Shown: positions 1-49,465, counted from the first letter of the stretch. The stretch is DNA of 64,000 nucleotides from Ashinkailepas kermadecensis (GCA_034440615.1 JAOTOM010003938.1:124001-188000); one strand, 5' to 3'. Notes: a model not told the origin generated them from the letters alone. Numbers and translations are program-made.

Positions 1-248
1 ATGATCTGGTCAGTGCCATCACAAGCATATTGAAGCATGGCATTTGAAGCTGTAAATCTACCAAGGTTTGCACCTTGTTTACCAAGATGTTGGAGTGATT
101 TTTGTGTGTTGTGTGCAGCCATCCTACGGTTTAATTCTTAATTCTGTTCATCTCCAGAATCTTGAATGAATCTCAGGAACGACAATAAGTGAAGATTGTT
201 GCCACTTTTCTTGCCTTAATCAAACCGGATTTTCTTGTATCGAACAAA

Positions 249-35104
<34,856 letters not shown>

Positions 35105-35126
<22 letters not shown>

Positions 35127-35210
35127 CGGCCGGCGGCACCACCTGGTGTGGCGGCCGGCGACACCACCTGGTGTAGCGGCCGGCGACACCAGCTGGTGTA
35201 GCGGCCGGCT
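35105..35210. repeat. 25-bp array across the CUEDC1 stop codon (4 units)
   Basis: Unit GCGGCACCAGCTGGTGTAGC plus GGCCG. The first unit holds the last codons and TAG of predicted exon 7; units 3 and 4 also contain TAG, unit 2 has TGG. Confidence 0.9.
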
Positions 35211-35774
35211 GCGCGCCGCCGAGGACGAGCGCCGGCCTAGAGGACAGCGGTGCGACGCAGGAGGAACAACGCAGGCCATCGCTTCACTGGCCACGGTCGG
35301 AACCGGAACCGGGGGCGGAGGTGGCGGACAGCCGGCCACCGGCGGCGGCGACTGCGGCTATCATTGCCAGTCAACATCGTGATGTACCGGCCGGCCGGCC
35401 GGATATAAAGCATGTACCCTTCACAAATATGTTGTGTTTGTCGGTTGTGTCGACATGTAGTGGGCGCTGTGTTCTGTGCGTGATTTCGACGTTTATTAAT
35501 CGCTTACCTGCCGAATGAAGATGCCATATTAATTTTGGTGATGTCTCAATGTCATGGCATGGGTATTACGAAACTGATTGTTAAAAGTTCGGGAAATTGA
35601 TATTGTAGTTATAGGACATGTTCCGTGAAGCGAGAAATGGCGGATAACAAATGTTGGCCGATGGGCGTCAGTAACCATGTATTGGGCACTTCCTCAGCAT
35701 CCAACCACCACCACCACCACATGCCGGTACAAAACGCTGCAATTGAATACCAGATGCAATACTTTTGTTTGTGG

Positions 35775-35934
35775 GTCGCCATAGCTCAGTCGGTAAGGTG
35801 TTGGATTTGTATGGTACGATCGTGGGTTCGAGTCCCGCAACCGGCGGGATTACCAAGTCCCGCAACCAACCGATGTGGAAGTTTGGCTACGCCATATGGC
35901 CCAGCAGTCGAATGCGTTGTAAAAGAACTCAATG
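35775..35934 (+). mobile_element. tRNA-derived SINE, copy E
   Basis: Head GTCGCCATAGCTCAGTCGG with box B GGGTTCGAGTCCCGCAACC, and a body (AACCAACCGATGTGGAAGTT, GCTACGCCATATGGCCC) related to the shared SINE body but more diverged. Confidence 0.78.
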
Positions 35935-37117
35935 CCCTTCTTCAGGGAATACCTCTGTTCCTATTTGGTGGGTATGGTTCTCTAACCATTAGTTGCGATC
36001 TCGTTGAAAATCCACAGGTCACTTTAGATTCGCCCGGCGCGTTCTGTAAACTTGCGTTCCAATTTTTGTCTGGGCACGTGCTGTGACTTCATCTCCATGT
36101 TACGACGAAATTATCTGAGCATGCGATTCGTACGAAAATTGAATATGAAGGTTAAGTATTGATGTGTAGCCATTCGAGCCGCCGAGATATACTGTGTGGG
36201 TGGAACCCGCCTCGTCCTACGGCCTTGTAGAAGCAGCTTCGTGCCCAGTACACCCGTGGTACGCGCCATTGGCCCACCTATGGAACGTCAGAAAGCAAAT
36301 CTTAAAACCAATCAACCTGTGAAAAAGATAACGTGTTTCGCACTGGATTACGTACAAATAGCGGTTCTCAACCTGGCCCCGAGAGAAAGCATGAATGCCA
36401 CTGTTCAGCCTCAACAATGTCGAACTTTACTGTTGTAAAAGTATCTTGCATATAAATACACCCGCATGGGAATCCTCAAGACCCCTCTCTTTTTGATTCA
36501 TTGTCTTCCCCGCAAAGTGTACATTGAGGGCGTAAGATAAATGTATGGTGCTCTGTATATCTATGTATATGCATGTATAATTGCACGCGTGTTGCACAAG
36601 CAGAACAATGACTCTGAAGCGGATAAGCACGATGCGCCGTTGCCAGTTACGCAGTCCAGCTATATTCGGTCACCGGCAGCTGGTGGTGGTGTTTTTCCAC
36701 ATTGTGCAATTGAATGGCAGCCATTGGCTCATTTACGGACGAGCTACGTCCCATGTATTGTGATTGTATCCCGACACTAGCCTCCGTGCCGTCGCTCCGT
36801 GTGGGTCTCCGGGAACGGCCGCGTGGCAGCTTCACCCGTCCGTCCACGGTACCGTACCACCACTGCGGTCCGTCGCCTGACGCCGGTACCTGGACTGCCG
36901 GGTCAGACGGTGTCGGTGCCGGTACCGTCCACTGACGCTCGTGCGGTGCCCGGGATACCGGGCTGGCCGTGGCTGGGCGGTTAGTGCCCGTGACGGCAGT
37001 CGGGCGACACTACCCGGTTCCGAGTGAACACCGCCATGTTACTTCCGTGTACTTGATGTGATGTGTGCTTATTGATGAATACACACGTGGAATGTGTTCG
37101 CATTTGTCTCATCTGCT

Positions 37118-37285
37118 GACGGTGGCTCGCAGACGTTGATGTCTTGCGGGAGGTCCCTGGAGTGGCTCGCAGACGGCGATATCTTGCGAGAGGTCTTTGG
37201 AGTGGCTCGCAGACGGCGATATCTTGCGGGAGGTCCCTGGAGTGGCTCGCAGATGGCGATACGCTGCGGGAGTTCCCTGGAGTGG
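37118..37285. repeat. 43-bp minisatellite (4 units)
   Basis: Unit GGTGGCTCGCAGACGGCGAT plus ATCTTGCGGGAGGTCCCTGGAGT. Confidence 0.9.
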
Positions 37286-38436
37286 ATCCCCGTGTAATGT
37301 AACACCAGCCCCGACGCCAATCCTAGCATCAAAGAGCGGATAGAAAGAGCGAAATAGCCAAAGAGTGTGATGGGGTTTGTGTGCCCTCGGTCCCCGGCTA
37401 AGATTAGGTGTGCGACTGTCGTCTGCAGTTTGACCTCCATGTCTTCGGCATGTACTAATACACCTACACAAAGCATGGACTTCAGGAAAGTATTCAAACT
37501 CCAGAGCGGTGTTCTTACAAATGCTATGGATCGTGCAGCGCATCAATATATCGGCTTGGTTTGCCTAATATGGTTGATGCGGGCGCGTACGGCAACACTT
37601 CTGCCGCGTAAAGGCAAAACGGAGTTTTTTTTCGAAAAGTTTTGCATATTCGATTCGCCATCGCATCTAACATCTGTGTAGTTTTATGTAGGATAAGATG
37701 AAGTAAACAGCTATGTTGGAAAGTATGGCCAAAAATGCATACTTCCACAGCCACTGACAAATACCCAAGGCAGGAGTGCATACGTCAGTTTTGGCTGCAT
37801 AAAATGCACATGTATGTTTGGTTAAAAATCGTGGTGGCAAAAATGCATATCTTGCCCGAGAAGGACAAGTCTTGCCGATATCCTGTATCGCCATCAGCCT
37901 GTGCACTTTCAGTGACGATATATATATATATATATATGCAGGATTCCACTTCTACATCGGCGACGCATTCCTTTTGGAAGGGGAATGGGTTGTTTTGCAA
38001 GCTACCGCAAGCATATTTGTTAAATCCGGCCATGAGATAGCCCCAGCTTGCAGATGAATACGCGAAGCTTGGCACAAAGGTCACTCACACTAGTCGTAGC
38101 CAGGGATGGCCCTAGAGTTAGCCCACGTTATATAGATAATCTGATTCGCTAGTCTTTTTGTTTTCTTCAAAACTTAACCTACGGAAATTCACCACGTTAA
38201 ATGCTCCTGGGATACGGTATTGTTGTTCACTGAAAACGACTAAGACTGCAAAGTTCATGTTTCAAGGATCTAAACTTAAGCATGTGTAGCGGCGCTCACG
38301 ATCTTTGCATACACAAACAGTGAGGGCATGGTGCTACAAATGGCACCACTCGACGGGTACCTAGGTAACGAAATCTTTCTTCACCTGTCACCGTCACCTG
38401 TCCTCAGTCACCAACCACTCACCACCGTCCCGGCAC

Positions 38437-41400
38437 CACACTGACCACGGGGTCGAGTGCTTCACACCACATCCTGACCACGGTGTCGAGTGCGTCACAC
38501 CACATCCTGACCACGGGGTCGAGTGGACCACACCACATCCTGACCACGGTGTCGAGTGCGTCACACCACACTGACCACGGAGTCGAGTGCACCACACCAC
38601 ATCCTGATCACGGGGTCGAGTGCGTCACACCACATCCTGACCACGGGGTCGAGTGCGTCACACCACATCCTGACCACGGGGTCGAGTGGACCACACCACA
38701 TCCTGACCACGGTGTCGAGTGCGTCACACCACACTGACCACGGAGTCGAGTGCGTCACACCACATCCTGACCACGGGGTCGAGTGCGTCACACCACATCC
38801 TGACCACGGGGTCGAGTGCGTCACACCACATCCTGACCACGGGGTCGAGTGCGTCACACCACATCCTGACCACGGGGTCGAGTGCGTCACACCACATCCT
38901 GACCACGGGGTCGAGTGGACCACACCACATCCTGACCACGGTGTCGAGTGCGTCACACCACATCCTGGCCACGGGGTCGAGTGCGTCACACCACATCCTG
39001 ACCACGGGGTCGAGTGCGTCACACCACATCCTGACCACGGGGTCGAGTGCGTCACACCACATCCTGACCACGGGGTCGAGTGCGTCACACCACATCCTGA
39101 CCACGGGGTCGAGTGCGTCACACCACATCCTGACCACGGGGTCGAGTGCGTCACACCACATCCTGACCACGGGGTCGAGTGGACCACACCACATCCTGAC
39201 CACGGTGTCGAGTGCGTCACACCACATCCTGGCCACGGGGTCGAGTGCGTCACACCACATCCTGGCCACGGGGTCGAGTGCGTCACACCACATCCTGACC
39301 ACGGGGTCGAGTGCGTCACACCACACTGACCACGGAGTCGAGTGCACCACACCACATCCTGGCCACGGGGTCGAGTGCGTCACACCACATCCTGACCACT
39401 GGGTCGAGTGCGTCACACCACATCCTGACCACGGGGTCGAGTGCGTCACACCACATCCTGACCACGGTGTCGAGTGCGTCACACCACATCCTGACCACGG
39501 AGTCGAGTGGACCACACCACATCCTGACCACGGTGTCGAGTGCGTCACACCACACTGACCACGGAGTCGAGTGCACCACACCACATCCTGGCCACGGGGT
39601 CGAGTGCGTCACACCACATCCTGACCACGGGGTCGAGTGCACCACACCACATCCTGACCACGGGGTCGAGTGCGTCACACCACATCCTGACCACGGGGTC
39701 GAGTGCGTCACACCACATCCTGACCACGGGGTCGAGTGCGTCACACCACATCCTGACCACGGGGTCGAGTGCGTCACACCACATCCTGACCACGGGGTCG
39801 AGTGCGTCACACCACATCCTGACCACGGGGTCGAGTGCGTCACACCACATCCTGACCACGGGGTCGAGTGCACCACACCACATCCTGACCACGGGGTCGA
39901 GTGCGTCACACCACATCCTGACCACGGGGTCGAGTGCGTCACACCACATCCTGACCACGGGGTCGAGTGCGTCACACCACATCCTGACCACGGGGTCGAG
40001 TGCGTCACACCACATCCTGACCACGGGGTCGAGTGCGTCACACCACATCCTGACCACGGGGTCGAGTGCGTCACACCACATCCTGACCACGGGGTCGAGT
40101 GCACCACACCACATCCTGACCACGGGGTCGAGTGCGTCACACCACATCCTGACCACGGGGTCGAGTGCGTCACACCACATCCTGACCACGGGGTCGAGTG
40201 ACGTCACACCACATCCTGACCACGGGGTCGAGTGCGTCACACCACATCCTGACCACGGGGTCGAGTGCGCCACACCACAAACAAACTCCTGACCACGGGG
40301 TCGAGTGCGTCACACCACATCCTGACCACGGGGTCGAGTGCGTCACACCACATCCTGACCACGGGGTCGAGTGCACCACACCACATCCTGACCACGGGGT
40401 CGAGTGCGTCACACCACATCCTGACCACGGGGTCGAGTGCGTCACACCACATCCTGACCACGGGGTCGAGTGCGTCACACCACATCCTGACCACGGGGTC
40501 GAGTGCGTCACACCACATCCTGACCACGGGGTCGAGTGCGTCACACCACATCCTGACCACGGGGTCGAGTGCGTCACACCACATCCTGACCACGGGGTCG
40601 AGTGCGATCACACCACATCCTGACCACGGGGTCGAGTGCGTCACACCACATCCTGACCACGGGGTCGAGTGCACCACACACCACATCCTGACCACGGGGT
40701 CGAGTGCGTCACACCACATCCTGACCACGGGGTCGAGTGCGTCACACCACATCCTGACCACGGGGTCGAGTGCACCCCACCCCATTCCTGACCACGGGGT
40801 CGAGTGCGTCACACCACATCCTGACCACGGGGTCGAGTGCACCACATCCTGACCACGGGGTCGAGTGCGTCACACCACATCCTGACCACGGGGTCGAGTG
40901 CGTCACACCACATCCTGACCACGGGGTCGAGTGCGTCACACCACATCCTGACCACGGGGGTCGAGTGCGTCACACCACATCCTGACCACGGGGTCGAGTG
41001 CGTCACACCACATCCTGACCACGGGGTCGAGTGCGTCACACCACATCCTGACCACGGGGTCGAGTGCGTCACACCACATCCTGACCACGGGGTCGAGTGC
41101 GTCACACCACATCCTGACCACGGGGTCGAGTGCACCACACCACATCCTGACCACGGGGTCGAGTGCGTCACACCACATCCTGACCACGGGGTCGAGTGCG
41201 TCACACCACATCCTGACCACGGGGTCGAGTGCCGTCACACCACATCCTGACCACGGGGTCGAGTGCGTCACACCACATCCTGACCACGGGGTCGAGTGCG
41301 TCAGGCACCACATCCTGACCACGGGGTCGAGTGCGTCACACCACATCCTGACCACGGGGTCGAGTGCGTCACACCACATCCTGACCACGGGGTCGAGTGC

Positions 41401-44400
41401 GTCACACCACATCCTGACCACGGGGTCGAGTGCGTCACACCACATCCTGACCACGGGGTCGAGTGCGTCACACCACATCCTGACCACGGGGTCGAGTGCG
41501 TCACACCACATCCTGACCACGGGGTCGAGTGCGTCACACCACATCCTGACCACGGGGTCGAGTGCGTCACACCACATCCTGACCACGGGGTCGAGTGCGT
41601 CACACCACATCCTGACCACGGGGTCGAGTGCGTCACACCACATCCTGACCACGGGGTCGAGTGCGTCACACCACATCCTGACCGGCAGTGCGTCACACCA
41701 CATCCTGACCACGGGGTCGGAGTGCGTCACACCACATCCTGACCACGGGGTCAGTGCGTCACACCCATCCTGACCACGGGGTCGAAGTGCGTCACACCAC
41801 ATCCTGACCACGGGGTCGAGTGCGTCACACCACATCCTGACCACGGGGTCGAGTGCGTCACACCATCCTGACCACGGGGTCGAGGGCGTCACACCACATC
41901 CTGACCACGGGGTCGAGTGCGTCATACCACATCCTGACCACGGGGTCAGTGCGTCACACCACATCCTGACCACGGGGTCGGGTGCGCCACACCAACACGG
42001 TTGGTGCTAAATTAAATTGACACATCTAGGGTGTTTCAGTGTGCACACCACATCCTGACCACGGGGTCGAGTGCGTCACACCACATCCTGACCACGGGGT
42101 CGAGGCGTCACACCACATCCTGACCACGGGGTCGAGTGCGTCACACCACATCCTGACCACGGGGTCGAGTGCGTCACACCACATCCTGACCACGGGGTCG
42201 AGTGCACCACACCACATCTGACCACGGGGTCGAGTGCGTCACACCACATCCTGACCACGGGGGTCGAGTGCGTCACACCACATCCTGACCACGGGGCTCG
42301 AGGCAAACACCCCGACCACGGGGCGCGACACACCCGACCACGGGGTCGAGTGCGTCACACCATCCTGACCACGGGTCGAGTGCGTGACACCACATCCTGA
42401 CCACGGGGTCGAGTGCGTCACACCACATCCTGACCACGGGGTCGAGTGACTCACACTACATCCTGACCACGGTCGAGTGCGTCACACCACATCCTGACCA
42501 CGGGGTCGAGTGGACCACACCACATCCTGACCACGGGGTCGAGGCGTCACACCACACTGACCACGGGAGTCGAGTGCGTCACACCACATCCTGACCACGG
42601 GGTCGAGTGCGTCACACCACATCTGACCACGGGGTCGAGTGCGTCACACCACATCCTGACCACGGGGTCGAGTGGACGACACCACATCCTGACCGGGGTC
42701 GAGTGCGTCACACCACATCCTGACCACGGGGTCGAGTGCGTCACACCACATCCTGACCACGGGGTCGAGTGACGTCACACCACATCCTGACCACGGGGTC
42801 GAGTGCGTCACACCACACTGACCACGGAGTCGAGTGCGTCACACCACATCCCGACCATGGGTCGAGTGCGTCACACCACATCCTGACAGGGGGGGTCACA
42901 CCACATCCTGACCACGGGTCGAGTGCGTCACACCACATCCTGACCACGGGGTCGAGTGCGTCACACCACATCCTGACCACGGTGTCGAGTGGTCACACCA
43001 CATCCTGACCACGGGGTCGAGGACTACGCCACCACATCCTGACCACGGGGTCGAGTGCGTCACACTACATCCTGACCACGGGGTCGAGTGCTTCACACCA
43101 CATCCTGACCACGGGGTCGAGTGCGTCACACCACATCCTGACCACGGCGAGTGCGTCACACCACATCCTGACCACGGGGTCGAGTGGACGTCACACCACA
43201 TCCTGACCACGGGGTCGAGTGCGTCACACCACATCCTGACCACGGGGTCGAGTGCGTCACACCACATCCTGACCACGGGGTCGAGTGTACACCACATCCT
43301 GACCACGGGGCGAGGTCACACCACATCCTGACCACGGTGTCGAGTGCGTCACACCACATCCTGACCACGGGGGCGAGGGACCACACCAATCCTGACACGG
43401 GGTCGGGCGTCACACCACATCCTGACCACGGGGTCGCAAGTGCGTTACACCACAATCCTGACCACGGGTGCAACCACACCACACCGGGGGGGGGGGGGCA
43501 CACCACATCCTGACCACGGGTCGAGTGCGTCACACCACATCCTGACCACGGGTCGAGGCGTCACACCACATCCTGACCACGGGGAGTCGAGCACACCACA
43601 TCCTGACCACGTGCGTCACACCAACATCCTGACCACGGGGTCGAGTGCGTCACACCACATCCTGACCACGGGGTCGAGTGGACCGTCACACCACATCCTG
43701 ACCACGGGGTCGAGTGCGTCACACCACATCACTGACCACGGGGTCGAGTGCGTCACACCACATCCTGACCACGGGGTCGAGTGCGTCACACCACATCCTG
43801 ACCACGGGGGTCGAGTGGTCACACCACATCCTGACCATCGAACATCCTGACCCGGGGTGTCACACCACATCCTGACCACGGGGTCGAGTGCGTCACACCA
43901 CATCCTGACCACGGGGTCGAGTGCGTCACACCACATCCTGACCACGGGGTCGAGTGCGCCACACCACATCCTGACCACGGGGTCGAGTGCGTCACACCAC
44001 ATCCTGACCACGGGGTCGAGGCGTCACACCACATCCTGACCAACGTGCGTCACACCACATCCTGACCACGGGGTCGAGTGCGTCACACCACATCCTGACC
44101 ACGGGGGTCGAGTGCGTCACACCACATCCTGACCACGGGGTCGAGTGCGTCACACCACATCCTGACCACGGGGTCGAGTGCGTCACACCACATCCTGACC
44201 ACGGGGTCGAGTGCGTCACACCACATCCTGACCACGGGGTCGAGTGCGTCACACCACATCCTGACCACGGGGTCGAGTGCGTCACACCACATCCTGACCA
44301 CGGGAGTCGAGTGCCACACCACATCCTGACCACGGGGTCGAGTGCGTCACACCACATCCTGACCACGGGGTCGAGTGCGTCACACCACATCCTGACCACG

Positions 44401-47224
44401 GGGTCGAGTGCGTCACACCACATCCTGACCACGGGGTCGAGTGCGTCACACCACATCCTGACCACGGGGTCGAGTGCACCACACCACATCCTGACCACGG
44501 GGTCGAGTGCGTCACACCACATCCTGACCACGGGGTCGAGTGCGTCACACCACATCCTGACCACGGGGTCGAGTGCGTCACACCACATCCTGACCACGGG
44601 GTCGAGTGCGTCACACCACATCCTGACCACGGGGTCGAGTGCACCACACCACATCCTGACCACGGGGTCGAGTGCGTCACACCACATCCTGACCACGGGG
44701 TCGAGTGCGTCACACCACATCCTGACCACGGGGTCGAGTGGACCACACCACATCCTGACCACGGGGTCGAGTGCGTCACACCACATCCTGACCACGGGGT
44801 CGAGTGCGTCACACCACATCCTGACCACGGGGTCGAGTGCGTCACACCACATCCTGACCACGGGGTCGAGTGCGTCACACCACATCCTGACCACGGGGTC
44901 GAGTGCGCCACACCACATCCTGACCACGGGGTCGAGTGCACCACACCAACATCCTGACCACGGGGTCGAGTGCGTCACACCACATCCTGACCACGGGGTC
45001 GAGTGCGTCACACCACATCCTGACCACGGGGTCGAGTGCGTCACACCACATCCTGACCACGGGGTCGAGTGCGTCACACCACATCCTGACCACGGGGTCG
45101 AGTGCGTCACACCACATCCTGACCACGGGGTCGAGTGCGTCACACCACATCCTGACCACGGGGTCGAGTGCACCACACCACATCCTGACCACGGGGTCGA
45201 GTGCGTCACACCACATCCTGACCACGGGGTCGAGTGCGTCACACCACATCCTGACCACGGGGTCGAGTGCGTGCACCACACCACATCCTGACCACGGGGT
45301 CGAGTGCGTCACACCACATCCTGACCACGGGGTCGAGTGCGTCACACCACATCCTGACCACGGGGTCGAGTGCGTCACACCACATCCTGACCACGGGGTC
45401 GAGTGCGTCACACCACATCCTGACCACGGGGTCGAGTGCGTCACACCACATCCTGACCACGGGGTCGAGTGCGTCACACCACATCCTGACCACGGGGTCG
45501 AGTGCGTCACACCACATCCTGACCACGGGGTCGAGTGCACCACACCACATCCTGACCACGGGGTCGAGTGCGTCACACCACATCCTGACCACGGGGTCGA
45601 GGGGGTCAACCACATCCTGACCACGGGGTCGGGCACACCACATCCTGACCACGGGGTCGAGTGCGTCACACCACATCCTGACCACGGGGTCGAGTGCGTC
45701 ACACCACATCCTGACCACGGGGTCGAGTGCGTCACACCACATCCTGACCACGGGGTCGAGTGCGTCACACCACATCCTGACCACGGGGTCGAGTGCACCA
45801 CACCACATCCTGACCACGGGGTCGAGTGCGTCACACCACATCCTGACCACGGGGTCGAGTGCGTCACACCACATCCTGACCACGGGGTCGGTGTCAGGTG
45901 CACCACACCACATCCTGACCACGGGGTCGAGTGCGTCACACCACATCCTGACCACGGGGTCGAGTGCGTCCTGACCACGGGTCGGGTACCACCACATCCT
46001 GACCACGGGGTCGAGTGCGTCACACCACATCCTGACCACGGGGTCGAGTGCGTCACACCACATCCTGACCACGGGGTCGAGTGCGTCACACCACATCCTG
46101 ACCACGGGGTCGAGTGCGTCACACCACATCCTGACCACGGGGTCGAGTGCGTCACACCACATCCTGACCACGGGGTCGAGTGCGTCACACCACATCCTGA
46201 CCACGGGGTCGAGTGCGTCACACCACATCCTGACCACGGGGTCGAGTGCGTCACACCACATCCTGACCAGCGGGGTCGAGTGGTCACACCACATCCTGAC
46301 CACGGGGTCGAGTGCACGGGTCACACCACATCCTGACCACGGGGTCGAGTGCGTCACACCACATCCTGACCACGGGGTCGAGTGCGTCACACCACATCCT
46401 GACCACGGGGTCGAGTCGTACCACACCACATCCTGACCACGGGGTCGAGTGCGTCACACCACATCCTGACCACGGGGTCGAGTGCGTCACACCACATCCT
46501 GACCACGGGGTCGAGTGCGTCACACCACATCCTGACCACGGGGTCGAGTGCGTCACACCACATCCTGACCACGGGGTCGAGTGCGTCACACCACATCCTG
46601 ACCACGGGGTCGAGTGCGTCACACCACATCCTGACCACGGGGTCGAGTGCACGGAGACGTGCGTCACACCACATCCTGACCACGGGGTCGAGTGCGTCAC
46701 ACCACATCCTGACCACGGGGTCGAGTGCGTCACACCACATCCTGACCACGGGGTCGAGTGCGTCACACCACATCCTGACCACGGGGTCGAGTGCGTCACA
46801 CCACATCCTGACCACGGGGTCGAGTGCGTCACACCACATCCTGACCACGGGGTCGAGTGCGTCACACCACATCCTGACCACGGGGTCGAGTGCGTCACAC
46901 CACATCCTGACCACGGGGTCGAGTGCGTCACACCACATCCTGACCACGGGGTCGAGTGCGTCACACCACATCCTGACCACGGGGTCGAGTGCGTCACACC
47001 ACATCCTGACCACGGGGTCGAGGTGTCACACCACATCCTGACCACGGGGTCGAGTGCACCACACCACATCCTGACCACGGGGTCGAGTGCGTCACACCAC
47101 ATCCTGACCACGGGGTCGAGTGCGTCACACCACATCCTGACCACGGGGTCGAGTGCGTCACACCACATCCTGACCACGGGGTCGAGTGCGTCACACCACA
47201 TCCTGACCACGGGGTCGAGTGCAG
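38437..47224. repeat. Giant 33-bp minisatellite, 8.8 kb (about 265 units)
   Basis: Unit CGAGTGCGTCACACCACATC plus CTGACCACGGGGT. The left part (to ~39600) mixes shorter 29-bp units (no ATCC), GGTGTC and TGGACC variants. 39600-41680 is regular, with a GTGCACC variant at 39637, 39868 and 40099, exactly 231 bp (7 units) apart. 41680-44300 is full of 1-6-bp indels. 44300-47220 is regular again. A ~50-bp non-repeat insert lies at 41992-42045. The array separates the 3' ends of CUEDC1 and CK2 alpha. All long ORFs here, on both strands, are by-products of a unit divisible by three. Confidence 0.97.
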
Positions 47225-47238
47225 CACCGTCCCGGCAC

Positions 47239-49465
47239 TGTTGATCGATAATGAAGGCGACTGCGGCATAGTAGCAAGCCATAACATAGTACCATAGCAT
47301 AGCATAGTACCAATCAGGAAATCGGAACTGCGATGGCACAGATAGCTCCTTGGACAGATCCGCTTCGTCTAACGTCTCAGTTCCAATTATCCAGGACATC
47401 ACTCCCGTGATTAATGCATTGGTTGGCATTAAACAACGGCCGTTATGACCTTGATCTGGGTCCGATTAAGGTACCCTTGTACGAGACGCTGCTTCGAGAA
47501 GAGACTCAATCTGTAAATAATCCACCAGAGAGAGAGCTTGGGGTGTAAAAGACAAGTTAAACAACTTAATCAGAGTGCTTTCTGCACCAACAGTGTATCC
47601 AAGGTTATCGAAATGCATGTTGCGAAACCTTCGATCACGCCATGCACAAACACATCAGCGCCCCCGTAAATAATCAGGACAAGAGGAACAGGCAGGCGTG
47701 GATACGCAATCACGTGAAAATGTATAATGTGACACAGAGAAGGGATACAAAGGAAAACATCGGCCACTGGAAGAACCGTATCTTTCAATACACTCTGTCG
47801 AAGAACGGCAAGGTGCTAAAAGTATGCAAAAATGTCCACTTGGAAACTATTGGACTTTCGCACAACACCATGGGTCCGATCCTGAGTGCTCCTAAGGATG
47901 AACCCCTCAGATCTGCAGAAGACAAGCGCGAATGTCACACTACAGGCAATAAGATTGGTCGGATTATACTGAGTGATCGAATTTCGAGTTCCGAGCCCCC
48001 GAAATGTACACCTTGATCATCACCGTACTTACTGAAAAACATCTTACATTCGCATTTTTTGCTGCCTTCTTTTGAGCGGCAATGTTTATTCTTATACCGT
48101 TTTTTATCCTTTTACCTTGTATAATTCACACCGCACCTCGAGAGTTTCAATCTAGTCTGACACCATTACCGATACCAGCATGCTCCCAGCCGCCGCCGTC
48201 TTCCAACTGAGCTGTCAGTCCGACGCATGCATCGGCACTGCCGGGAAGGCGCAGGCAATCCTCCGTGCTCTCTGGAAGTTTACAGGACGCTGGTGCGAGA
48301 GCTAAACATTGACTTCACTTCACTTTCCAGTGAGAAGTGCATCAAGTGTTCGCTGCACGTGCAGCACATACGCGATACCTGCGGCATTCACACACATGCT
48401 ATCTCAGCGTCAAGACGGGAGCATTGTGTGATGCACGTGAAACATCCCGATAACGTCCGGTAACGCTCGCTGCATACAGGGCAGACGCAAACAAGTTCTT
48501 AGAGCGAGGACGAAATAATTATTTCTCGTGACATGGTCATCGTGTTAACCATTTTTCCCATCAAGGACGCGTTTTTCACGCCATGACCTGCAGTCCATGA
48601 TAAAGCGGGCAGAGACGCGGAATATGTTGCAGCTGCGTACACTCTGTATTTGGAGAACAAATGCCGGGGCATTCGAGACAAACGTACAGGACACCAGACA
48701 AACTTACAGTGATCGGATTTAGAGTTACGAGTCCCAGAAATGTGCACTTTTGTCTTACCATACTTACTGAACATCCTAAATATGCATTTTTGCTGCCTCC
48801 TTTTGAACTGCAATGCCGTTTGTCTGTTTTTATACCGTTGGAACCAAAGTCGCCAACACCACATATGCAGTTTTGGCTAGGCTCCGTCAACATATACTGT
48901 TTTGACATTGTCCATCGATTTTCCATGAGTAGGATATATGCATCCTCGACACATCGAGACATATGATTTTTGCCATGGACAAATCACGTCATGTTTCGCG
49001 TGGAAGTCGTGAGGCGAGACACTCAGGGTTTATACAAACCGCTTTTCTATTATGAAAAAGTCACACGTATCATGTCATGTATAATCATTTTACCTTCCGA
49101 ATGAGCACAAACTCGACACGCACTCCTGCTTCTTGCGAGCGTGGACCTCAAAACGACAAAACCGCCCTCCTGGGAAATCCTGAACTCAGCTATTTGGCGA
49201 TGTTCTTGCTGTGCCTTTGGACAGCAGACATCGCCCCTGTGGAGTCACGTGCTAGTTCGCGTAAGCTTCCCTGGGTGTGTCGTGGCAACATCCTGCACCC
49301 CTGCACCGTGACCGGCCGGCGGACACGAGCCAAGTCACCGCCGACAGAGAGCACTGCGCCCGTGCCGGCACGTCTCGTGCCGCGCCCGTCACCGCCCGTG
49401 CCGGCACGTCTCGTGCCGCGCCCGTCACCGCCCGCAGACCGCTCAAAAGCCCACTCAAATTAGAC
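47239..49465. other. Intergenic DNA between the giant array and CK2 alpha
   Basis: It contains a relic of a multicopy protein family (47642-48400), a diverged direct duplication (about 47985-48130 and 48710-48850) and a 33-bp x2 duplication at about 49372-49438. Nothing else is recognised. Confidence 0.45.
47642..48400 (+). pseudogene. Second relic of the arthropod multicopy protein family
   Basis: 47642-48016 is open and includes HWKNRIFQYTLSKNGKVLKV, then CKNVHLETIGLSHNTM and SAEDKRECH. 48228-48400 in another frame reads CSLEVYRTLVRELNIDFTSL then EKCIKC. The order VCKxxFLxTL, DKRGxH, then YRxxFxxLNIxF and CxxC is what I recall for a multicopy arthropod family (transposon-like, function unknown). 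A stop and about 200 bp of unrelated DNA separate the halves, so it is a pseudogene or insertion-split copy. Confidence 0.42.

Larger units (their letters stand above)
35211..38420. other. Intergenic DNA 3' of CUEDC1
   Basis: No gene is supported. It holds SINE copy E (35775-35934), a 43-bp x4 array (37118-37285), a (TA)10 tract (37918-37938) and otherwise AT-rich DNA. 36780-37020 is GC-rich without homology. Confidence 0.5.

Noticed and set aside
38400..47300. ORFs of 200-480 codons on both strands
   Set aside because: All are translations of a 33-bp tandem unit (divisible by 3), occur in every frame and strand, and lack homology or splice context.
49077..49463. 128-codon + strand ORF opposite the CK2 alpha 3' end
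   Set aside because: No homology; the end is a 33-bp duplication; more likely CK2 alpha 3' UTR and flank.
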